This document shows positions 1-4,073 of a stretch of DNA of 6,113 nt, one piece after another. The notes under the pieces are model-generated. The model saw only the letters and a list, made by a program, of their open reading frames with translations, had not been told where the DNA came from and ran no database searches. The DNA is taken from assembly GCA_015233295.1 (NCBI GenBank), contig JADFYC010000229.1:1-6113 (forward strand), written 5' to 3'. How positions within the stretch are numbered: the stretch's first letter is position 1; each line of letters begins with the position of its first letter. This DNA comes from Deltaproteobacteria bacterium. GTDB lineage: Bacteria; Desulfobacterota; JADFXK01. Position numbers and translations under genes: made by a program.

Positions 1-450
1 CTCGGCATCGTCGAGAATGGTCTCCACCGACCGGTCGGCCTCGTAACCCATGTTGGCTACGTCGGAGGCGCAGTCAATGAGGCGGCGCAACACGGCCTTT
101 TCGTAAACAATCTTGGCGTGGAATGCAATATTCGCCGAAGTCGGCACCGCGTCGGTCAGAGAAGCCAGATACCCCTCACCACCGATTTCTTCCAATTGAC
201 TCTTTTGCTTTAATTCTTCGGCCAGGGTCAAATAATCTACCGGTTCGCGACGTTCGGTCAAATTGACCATGGCCGAAAATATCTTGCGGTGAGCTTCCTT
301 ATAAAAATCGTCACGGGTGATGACGTCCAAGACTTTGTCGATCGCTCGATTATTAATCAGGATGCCCCCCAATACAGAAATCTCGGCGTCAAGACTCTGA
401 GGAGGAATTCGAATGGCGTCGGACTGTGTTTGCTTTCTTTTGGGAGCCAC
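1..450 (-). CDS. dnaB: Replicative DNA helicase DnaB, N-terminal part (cut by window edge)
   Basis: This is the 5' part of the hexameric replicative helicase, which unwinds DNA ahead of the replisome on the lagging strand. I translated it by hand: 150 codons run in frame to base 1. Residues 14-32 read RIPPQSLDAEISVLGGILI, the conserved opening of the DnaB N-terminal helical domain. They are followed by the helical core (DFYKEAHRKIFSAM, LTLAEELKQK, GGEGYLASLTDAVPTSANI) and the start of the linker region (VLRRLIDCASDVANMGYEAD). The RecA-like ATPase domain lies outside the window. The start is GTG at 448-450: the frame is closed by TAA a short way upstream, no ATG or TTG lies between, and an AGGA about 10 bases upstream can serve as ribosome-binding site. 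The gene lies downstream of rplI across a 345-base spacer, long for an operon, so it may have its own promoter. Identity is near certain; the exact start is probable. Confidence 0.95.
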   Translation of the reverse strand, partial: MAPKRKQTQSDAIRIPPQSLDAEISVLGGILINNRAIDKVLDVITRDDFYKEAHRKIFSAMVNLTERREPVDYLTLAEELKQKSQLEEIGGEGYLASLTDAVPTSANIAFHAKIVYEKAVLRRLIDCASDVANMGYEADRSVETILDDAE

Positions 451-540
451 TACAGTATGTTCCTGGGGAGATATAAGATATACTTGATACGGCCTTAATT
501 AACGCTTCTGAGAGCACCTCTTGCTGGTCGCTTGTCTCTC

Positions 541-583
541 GTTAAGAACATCAGCAACAAACAATGAGAAACCAGTAACCGTG
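541..583 (-). repeat. Degenerate heptanucleotide repeat upstream of dnaB
   Basis: Read on the minus strand from 583, the sequence divides into units CACGGTTA, CTGGTTT, CTCATTG, TTTGTTG and CTGATGT, with a poorer unit TCTTAAC at the end. Most are seven bases long and fit CNNGTTN. The same family of units (CTGGTTG, CGGGTTA, CTCATTA) occurs upstream of rplI at 1334-1368 in the opposite orientation. Function is unknown. Confidence 0.5.
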
Positions 584-600
584 TCACATCCAAAAGAGAC

Positions 601-634
601 AATTATGACCGTTCGAGGAATATAATGAACCGTC
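601..634. repeat. Shared motif AATTATGACCGTTC with overlapping imperfect dyad
   Basis: AATTATGACCGTTC at 601-614 matches AATTATGACCCTTC at 1405-1418 in 13 of 14 bases. Its right part forms an imperfect inverted repeat: GACCGTTC (607-614) and GAACCGTC (627-634) pair at seven of eight positions around a 12-base AT-rich loop. On the minus strand the motif reads GAACGGTCATAATT and includes a CATAAT that could be a -10 element or an operator. The role is inferred only from position upstream of dnaB. Confidence 0.4.
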
Positions 635-756
635 GCCCGATTGCCGAAACGCGGAAATAGCGACTATCTGCCGCGCCGGGCCATCGGGCGGGGGATGCCT
701 TGATTGATCGGCAAAAGAATAAGTCACGAAAAGATAAGGTAGACCAAACAGTCCTA

Positions 757-779
757 AGTCCGGGCCTGGTACCCGGACT
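757..779 (-). terminator. Hairpin just downstream of rplI, possible weak terminator
   Basis: AGTCCGGG (757-764) pairs perfectly with CCCGGACT (772-779) across a seven-base loop, giving an 8-bp GC-rich stem starting 16 bases after the rplI stop codon. On the minus strand the hairpin is followed by TAGGACTGTTTGG, which is not a proper T-run. It may therefore be an attenuator, a processing site or a 3'-end stabiliser rather than an efficient intrinsic terminator, and read-through into dnaB is possible. Confidence 0.45.
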
Positions 780-795
780 CGAGCTCAATCTAAAA

Positions 796-1242
796 CTACT
801 CTTCCGGCAGCACTTCAACCTTAATCTTGCCCTGTACCTGGGCATGGAGTTTCACCGGGATCTCATAGGTGCCGAGTGCTTTGATCGGCTCCGGCAAGAT
901 GATTTTCTTCCGGTCCACTTCAACACCTTTTTCAGCCAGCTTAGCGGCCAGGTCCATAGAAGTCACGGAACCGTACAGCTTTTCGGACTCACCGGCTTTC
1001 TGGTAAATTTTCAGGACAATGGCGCCAATTTGGGCGGCTACTAGTTCCGCCGATTCTTTGTCTTTAGCTTCTCTGGCCCAAATGATTCGTTTTTCACTTT
1101 CGACCAGCTTGACGTTCTTTTCTGAGGCCTCGATGGCCAGACCTTGGGGTACTAGAAAATTTCTGGCATAGCCACGCGCCACATTGACCAAAGTCCCCCT
1201 GGAGCCGAGTTGGGGAACGTCTTCCTTAAGAATAAGCTTCAT
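796..1242 (-). CDS. rplI: 50S ribosomal protein L9
   Basis: L9 binds domain V of 23S rRNA at the base of the L1 stalk and helps maintain reading frame. The 148-residue product is close to the usual family length of about 149. The N-terminal globular domain starts MKLILKEDVPQLGSRGTLV and carries the family signature VARGYARNFLVPQGLAI (residues 21-37). A charged connecting helix follows (about residues 40-75), then the C-terminal domain (LYGSVTSMDLAAKLAEKGVEVDR... to VEVLPEE). The ATG at 1240-1242 is chosen because an AGGAGGT lies eight bases upstream; a longer in-frame start at 1329 would add 29 residues that no L9 has. The gene follows the DUF2232 gene after a 255-base spacer. Confidence 0.98.
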   Translation of the reverse strand: MKLILKEDVPQLGSRGTLVNVARGYARNFLVPQGLAIEASEKNVKLVESEKRIIWAREAKDKESAELVAAQIGAIVLKIYQKAGESEKLYGSVTSMDLAAKLAEKGVEVDRKKIILPEPIKALGTYEIPVKLHAQVQGKIKVEVLPEE

Positions 1243-1250
1243 GATGGCAA

Positions 1251-1257
1251 ACCTCCT
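1251..1257 (-). promoter_or_regulatory. Shine-Dalgarno AGGAGGT setting the rplI start
   Basis: AGGAGGT on the minus strand sits eight bases before the ATG at 1242. It rules out the longer open frame beginning at 1329. Confidence 0.9.
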
Positions 1258-1333
1258 ATCTACGAACAGCTCCAATTCGCCGAACAAATCAGATATTCGG
1301 CTGAGCTGGGCTTTTGTGATTGCTCCCAAAACA

Positions 1334-1368
1334 CCTGTTTCTGGTTGCGTGTTACGGGTTACTCATTA
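1334..1368 (+). repeat. Degenerate heptanucleotide tandem repeat upstream of rplI
   Basis: On the plus strand five consecutive seven-base units can be read: CCTGTTT, CTGGTTG, CGTGTTA, CGGGTTA and CTCATTA, with approximate consensus CNNGTTA. The array lies in the leader side of the DUF2232-rplI spacer, about 90 bases before the rplI start. Related units lie upstream of dnaB in the opposite orientation. The segment around CAGCAACAA (1378-1386) next to it is also matched near the dnaB array (552-560). Confidence 0.55.
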
Positions 1369-1395
1369 AAGACAACCAGCAACAACGTCTCCACT

Positions 1396-1439
1396 ATTAG
1401 GGAAAATTATGACCCTTCACAGTATAGTTATTCCCTGAT
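1396..1439. repeat. Long imperfect hairpin in the DUF2232-rplI spacer
   Basis: The left arm ATTAGGGAAAATTAT (1396-1410) pairs with the right arm ATAGTTATTCCCTGAT (1424-1439), giving about 15 pairs with one bulged base (1430) around a 13-base loop. In plus-strand RNA the two imperfect positions are G-U wobbles; in the minus-strand rplI transcript they become C-A mismatches. The left arm and loop contain the 14-base motif shared with the dnaB spacer. No T-run follows in either direction, so it is not an obvious terminator. Confidence 0.45.
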
Positions 1440-1497
1440 TCAAGCCAGACACCTGACGGCTGAATTTGACTGTCCAGAAATGAAGTCCCGATCGACT

Positions 1498-2532
1498 CTA
1501 TGATTCTTCCTGATTGCGAGGTTTTCTAAAGTCTATCCAGGTGTCGACAAAACCTATAAGTATCACGGCGATGGTGACAAGCTGGGTCAGAGCAATGAGG
1601 GTATAACCAAAGACACGCATGAATCGCGGAACCTCTTTCTGTTGAAAAAAATAAGCCACAATGGCCAACCCAGCAAGAAGATATATCAGGGAAGCAATCA
1701 AGAATATGTTTAGGCCGATCACGGCCAGCCCCAGTCCGGGGACGACCAGCGTGAATCCTGCCCCAATCACCGGCCAGACCAAATACTCCGGCGGCCGCCA
1801 CTTATTGAGGGAACCAAACTCTGGAAATGGTATCTTGAAGACTGCGCTTAGACGCCTGGCCACCATCAGGTTAAGGAATGAGACGATTCCTAGTCCCACG
1901 ATCGTCAGTCCGGGGAAAACAGCCAGCATGACCGTTTTGATCTGGGCCATATTCTGATCGGGGACGTCAACCCCCATGGACTGGTATAAGCTTAAGGTAT
2001 CTTTGACCTGTCCATCAATGTAGGCGGTCAGGAGTTGGTAAGGTCCGGTGGCTCTGCCCATGGCCACAACCAGAAGCAAGACCACGCCTAAACCGATGGC
2101 AGCCAACGCCGGCAAAGTTACGGCCAGCTCGATAGAACTGTTCCGGTCAATAACCTCCCCAGCTACCCACCCTAAAACCCCGAAGTGGATGAAGGCAACT
2201 GCCTCTCCTCCTGAGCCGATCGAGGACAATATCAGATAGGCCGCCAAGGAGGACGCAGCAAGAACAAAGGCGCCCGCCTTGCGACCCAGCTTTAACCTGT
2301 ACAATATAACCGGCAGCGGGGTGAACAGGTTGAGTAGTACCCCGACCGCCGGAATAAGAACGGAGAAACAAAAGATGGCAGTGGTGACTAAGACACCCGT
2401 GGAGATATCTTTGTTAGTTATCCTAGTTTCGTCATCAACCACAATACCAACCTCATCCCTGGCCGGTTGCTGACCACCCGATTCGGCGGTTGGCTCCTTT
2501 ATTTTCCGTTGTTTCAGAAGACTAATGGCCAC
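1498..2532 (-). CDS. DUF2232 (YybS-like) multi-pass inner-membrane protein
   Basis: This is an integral membrane protein of unknown biochemical role, recognised by composition, C-terminal pattern and position between rpsR and rplI. A charged N-terminal stretch of about 40 residues (KQRKIKEPTAESGGQQPARDE...) precedes several hydrophobic segments: GVLVTTAIFCFSVLIPAVGVLL, AGAFVLAASSLAAYLIL, a glycine/alanine-rich pair, LTIVGLGIVSFLNLMVA, YLVWPVIGAGFTLV, then two or three near the C-terminus. The end (VPRFMRVFGYTLIAL... VDTWIDFRK) is typical of the family. I favour GTG at 2530-2532 (344 aa) because GGAAGGA lies 11 bases upstream. The alternative TTG at 2586 (362 aa) overlaps the rpsR stop by four bases, as in translational coupling, but lacks a Shine-Dalgarno and adds an unremarkable MIDNYCQW... 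leader. The family call is strong but was not checked by search. Confidence 0.85.
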   Translation of the reverse strand: MAISLLKQRKIKEPTAESGGQQPARDEVGIVVDDETRITNKDISTGVLVTTAIFCFSVLIPAVGVLLNLFTPLPVILYRLKLGRKAGAFVLAASSLAAYLILSSIGSGGEAVAFIHFGVLGWVAGEVIDRNSSIELAVTLPALAAIGLGVVLLLVVAMGRATGPYQLLTAYIDGQVKDTLSLYQSMGVDVPDQNMAQIKTVMLAVFPGLTIVGLGIVSFLNLMVARRLSAVFKIPFPEFGSLNKWRPPEYLVWPVIGAGFTLVVPGLGLAVIGLNIFLIASLIYLLAGLAIVAYFFQQKEVPRFMRVFGYTLIALTQLVTIAVILIGFVDTWIDFRKPRNQEES

Positions 2533-2582
2533 CGTCGCGCCTATCCTTCCCCTGATAATCGGCCATTGGCAATAATTATCTA

Positions 2583-2831
2583 TCAAATGGCCATGTTAGA
2601 GGCGTATGGTAGGAGGGCGATGTTTCGGGCCCGTTTGATTCCCGTATTTAATACCCGTTGGTGCTTGGCACAGTTACCTGAAATGCGCCGTGGGATAATC
2701 TTACCGCGTTCAGTGGTAAAATACTTCAATGTTCTAACGTCCTTATAATCGATCATAAGGGACTTATCAGCACAGAAGCGGCAGATTTTCCGCCGCGGAT
2801 ACATCCGTCGTCTTTTCTTTTGGAAAGCCAT
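2583..2831 (-). CDS. rpsR: 30S ribosomal protein S18
   Basis: S18 binds the central domain of 16S rRNA together with S6 on the platform of the small subunit. The 82-residue product has the basic N-terminus and the conserved run from YKDVRTLKYFTTERGKIIPRRISG to HQRVLNTGIKRARNIALLPY. It retains C17-x2-C20 and C54-x2-H57, a likely zinc-binding set as in the zinc-containing form of S18; many bacteria have lost these residues. A GAGGT lies six bases before the ATG. The gene follows rpsF by 41 bases with no ssb or priB between them, unlike several well-known versions of this operon, and its stop overlaps a possible TTG start of the DUF2232 gene (TTGA). Confidence 0.98.
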   Translation of the reverse strand: MAFQKKRRRMYPRRKICRFCADKSLMIDYKDVRTLKYFTTERGKIIPRRISGNCAKHQRVLNTGIKRARNIALLPYASNMAI

Positions 2832-2872
2832 AAAGGCACCTCACTTATATTTAGATAGCGACTTGATTGGGG

Positions 2873-3334
2873 TTATTCCCGGTCTTCGTCTTTTTCAAAT
2901 GAATCATCACCTTCATCATATGATTCCTCACCCCGCTCCAACTCGCTGTCGTCCTTTTCAGGGGGCTCATATTCCTCGGGAATCTTTCGTTCCGGTTCCA
3001 TTTTTTGTTCGGTTTCGCGTCTGGCCAGGTAATCTTCGATGTCAAATTCATCCTCCAACTTGATGGTCTGAAACCGGATCACTTTTTCATCGATTTTAAG
3101 GTTTCTTTCCAGTTCGTTGACGGTCGCTGCGGTACCGGCAAAATCATAGACGAAATAGTAACCTTTGCCGAATTTTTTTATCTCATAGGCCAGTTTTCGT
3201 TTGCCCCAATCATCAAAGCTGAGCATCCGGCCGCCAAAGGCAGAGATAATATTTTGAAATTTTTCGTTGATCTTAGGGTACTCATCGTCAGGGAGTTCCG
3301 GGTTTAAAATGTAGATGTTTTCGTATCTGCGCAT
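2873..3334 (-). CDS. rpsF: 30S ribosomal protein S6 with acidic C-terminal tail
   Basis: S6 binds 16S rRNA as a heterodimer with S18. The core fold covers residues 1 to about 100: MRRYENIYILNPELPDDE, the glycine-rich FGGRMLSFDDWGKRKLAYEI, the strand KGYYFVYDF, and the end LKIDEKVIRFQTIKLEDE. About 50 further residues are rich in Glu and Asp with interspersed Lys, Arg and Pro (EYEPPEKDDSELERGEES and on to KDEDRE) and are probably disordered. At 153 residues it is longer than the E. coli protein (about 130-135), whose acidic end is the target of glutamylation by RimK. The ATG at 3332-3334 is preceded by GAGGAGG with seven bases between. It is the first gene of the leftward operon. Confidence 0.97.
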   Translation of the reverse strand: MRRYENIYILNPELPDDEYPKINEKFQNIISAFGGRMLSFDDWGKRKLAYEIKKFGKGYYFVYDFAGTAATVNELERNLKIDEKVIRFQTIKLEDEFDIEDYLARRETEQKMEPERKIPEEYEPPEKDDSELERGEESYDEGDDSFEKDEDRE

Positions 3335-3360
3335 GTTAACGCCTCCTCATGGACAAATTA

Positions 3361-3384
3361 AGGTGCCCTGCCTCAAGGCAAGGG
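3361..3384 (-). promoter_or_regulatory. rpsF leader hairpin, candidate S6:S18 autoregulatory element
   Basis: In the minus-strand leader, CCC-T-TGCC, loop TTGA, then GGCA-GGG form a hairpin with one bulged base, followed at once by CACC; the stem ends about 31 bases before the rpsF ATG. In several bacteria the S6:S18 dimer represses its own operon through a leader structure that mimics its 16S rRNA site and shows an unpaired C-rich element. Placement and the CACC fit that loosely, but I cannot confirm the consensus, so the regulatory role is inferred. Confidence 0.4.
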
Positions 3385-3401
3385 AGGGGGTAAAATCATT
3401 T

Positions 3402-3441
3402 CTATTACTCTTGATTGAAGAGCGAGTCAAGCATTTTTTTT
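3402..3441 (-). promoter_or_regulatory. Candidate sigma70-type promoter of the rpsF operon
   Basis: On the minus strand TTGACT (3430-3425, five of six to consensus) is followed after 17 bases by TAATAG (3407-3402), a weak -10 (three of six). A run of eight A (3441-3434) lies three bases upstream of the -35, placed like an UP element, which is common at ribosomal-protein promoters. Initiation near 3395 would give a leader of about 60 bases containing the hairpin. The spacer carries a small dyad, CTCTT-GATTG-AAGAG (3408-3422). Confidence 0.5.
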
Positions 3442-3508
3442 GATTGCCGAAGGTGAGCTTGCCCGGATCAGATGCGGGGTGAATTTAAAGCGCGGCGGGG
3501 GTGGTTGT

Positions 3509-3521
3509 GGTCAATTTGACC
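3509..3521. repeat. Perfect dyad GGTCAA-T-TTGACC
   Basis: Two six-base arms surround a single central T. The reverse complement, GGTCAAATTGACC, occurs exactly at 256-268 inside dnaB, and a related imperfect dyad lies at 3880-3900. It is operator-like in size and symmetry, but no regulator is evident. Confidence 0.4.
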
Positions 3522-3676
3522 GAAGCGAGCCCAATCACTGGTGACAAAAACTAGATCAAATTCATTTGGGTCTTGACGAATCGACTAGAACGGCATATCT
3601 TTAAAGATGAGTGAACTGAACCGGCTAATGTAGCGACGATAACCGACTAATTCCTTTTGAGCTAAACGAAAAAAGG

Positions 3677-3706
3677 TTGACAGGGGTTTCGTTTTTTTTT
3701 TATAAC
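3677..3706 (+). promoter_or_regulatory. Promoter of tRNA-Leu
   Basis: A perfect -35 hexamer TTGACA (3677-3682) is followed after 18 bases, mostly a run of ten T, by TATAAC (3701-3706); shifting by one gives TTATAA at 17 bases. Initiation near 3713 would place the start about 20 bases before the mature tRNA 5' end, so RNase P would remove a short leader. Confidence 0.8.
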
Positions 3707-3731
3707 TGGAATTGCATGGGCTTAACCACAA

Positions 3732-3814
3732 GCGAGAGTGGCGGAACTGGCAGACGCACTGGACTTAGGATCCAGCGGGCAACCGTAGGGGTTCAAATCC
3801 CCTCTCTCGCACCA
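3732..3814 (+). tRNA. tRNA-Leu (anticodon UAG), CCA encoded
   Basis: The cloverleaf folds fully by eye. The acceptor stem is GCGAGAG (3732-3738) with CTCTCGC (3804-3810), then discriminator A and encoded CCA. The D arm is GCG...CGC around GAACTGGCAGA. The anticodon stem CTGGA/TCCAG encloses CTTAGGA with anticodon TAG at 3766-3768, which reads CUN leucine codons. The variable arm is CGG-GCAA-CCG plus T (class II, as expected for Leu, but short). The T arm is AGGGG-TTCAAAT-CCCCT. It has its own promoter and terminator, so it is probably transcribed separately from tig downstream. Confidence 0.97.
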
Positions 3815-3837
3815 GAAAACTGGCGCGTGCGCCATGG

Positions 3838-3873
3838 AAGGGCCGTGGCGGGAAAGGCCCTTTTTATTTTTTT
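3838..3873 (+). terminator. Rho-independent terminator after tRNA-Leu
   Basis: AAGGGCC (3838-3844) pairs with GGCCCTT (3856-3862) around an 11-base loop, followed by a T-run TTTTTATTTTTTT. A second small hairpin, TGGCG-CGTG-CGCCA (3821-3834), lies between the CCA end and the terminator, probably in the trailer removed during 3' processing. Confidence 0.9.
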
Positions 3874-3879
3874 GCGATA

Positions 3880-3900
3880 GTGGTCAAGCCCTTTGATCAC
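3880..3900. repeat. Imperfect dyad GTGGTCAA-GCCCT-TTGATCAC
   Basis: Seven of eight arm positions pair around a five-base loop, with a G-T at the eighth. The core GGTCAA resembles the dyad at 3509-3521, so the two flank the tRNA gene. It follows the terminator and has no T-run, so it is not a second terminator. Confidence 0.35.
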
Positions 3901-3984
3901 CCGTAACAGCTCGCAATCGCTAGGCTAATGAGTTCCTAAAGCTAGGCCGGGCCCGATGTTTCTTTTAAGATATCATGCTGAGCC

Positions 3985-4025
3985 TATTCAATAATGTTAT
4001 TATTTTTTTACATTGTTTAAATTAG
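3985..4025 (+). promoter_or_regulatory. AT-rich promoter region for tig-clpP-clpX
   Basis: The 259 bases between the tRNA and tig contain one strongly AT-rich stretch here, including TTTACA (4007-4012) and TTTAAAT, about 50-90 bases before the tig start. I could not pair a good -35 with a good -10 at normal spacing, so the exact promoter is unresolved. Since the tRNA unit ends in a terminator, a promoter is expected in this spacer. Confidence 0.3.
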
Positions 4026-4073
4026 GCGCAAGACCTTAACCAAGACCGCATCAGACTAAAACTTGAGGTTGGA

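Larger units (their letters stand above)
451..795. other. Non-coding spacer between rplI and dnaB
   Basis: This 345-base spacer contains no convincing gene. Working from the rplI end it holds a GC-rich hairpin just after the rplI stop, an imperfect dyad at 607-634, a degenerate heptamer repeat at 541-583, and an AT-rich stretch (about 471-500) before the dnaB start. A frame open on the minus strand from 845 to 603 overlaps the end of rplI in another frame and looks like chance. A weak promoter-like pair on the minus strand (TTCATT, 16 bases, CATAAT at 603-608) could serve dnaB, but its -35 matches consensus at only three positions, so I do not call it separately. Confidence 0.6.
3405..3715 (-). 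pseudogene. Possible decayed coding remnant
   Basis: One minus-strand frame reads for about 100 codons with stops only at two internal places, TAG after KDMPF and TGA after NSPRI, before TAA at 3407-3405. It includes the protein-like phrase DPNEFDLVFVTSDWARF and ends SKKMLDSLFNQE. Chance would give roughly five stops at this length, so the bias is slight. I recognise no family: FDLVF and VTSD look faintly like a receiver or PIN-type core, but no catalytic set is present. The end overlaps the rpsF promoter candidate. This could easily be chance. Confidence 0.2.
3335..3731. other. Divergent spacer between rpsF and tRNA-Leu
   Basis: This 397-base spacer has the rpsF leader and promoter on the left, the tRNA promoter on the right, and about 230 unexplained bases between. 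The middle contains a perfect dyad GGTCAA-T-TTGACC (3509-3521). It also contains a minus-strand frame, from about 3715 down to the TAA at 3405-3407, that is interrupted by only two stop codons. I see no intact gene in either strand. Confidence 0.6.

Noticed and set aside
289..498. Plus-strand open frame of 69 codons
   Set aside because: It lies antisense to the well-supported dnaB start region, has no family resemblance and no convincing ribosome-binding site.
634..690. Inverted repeat CGCCCGAT ... ATCGGGCG
   Set aside because: The eight-base arms are 41 bases apart in GC-rich sequence, with no T-run or second feature; too weak to call a structure.
1661..2473. Several plus-strand open frames of 60-100 codons
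   Set aside because: All are antisense shadows of the DUF2232 gene; its GC-rich hydrophobic codons suppress stops on the opposite strand.
3005..3307. Plus-strand open frame of 100 codons opposite rpsF
   Set aside because: It is fully antisense to S6, whose identity and start are secure.
3410..3441. Plus-strand hairpin CTTGA/TCAAG followed by eight T
   Set aside because: The stem is only 5 bp and no plus-strand gene lies upstream. The T-run is better explained as the A-tract upstream of the rpsF -35 on the other strand.
3677..3880. Plus-strand open frame of 67 codons
   Set aside because: It spans the tRNA promoter, the whole tRNA-Leu and its terminator, so it is not a protein gene.
3870..3950. 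Minus-strand phrase CELLRVIKGLDHYR after the tRNA terminator
   Set aside because: The frame is short, bounded by a stop and merges with the clear terminator; read as chance.
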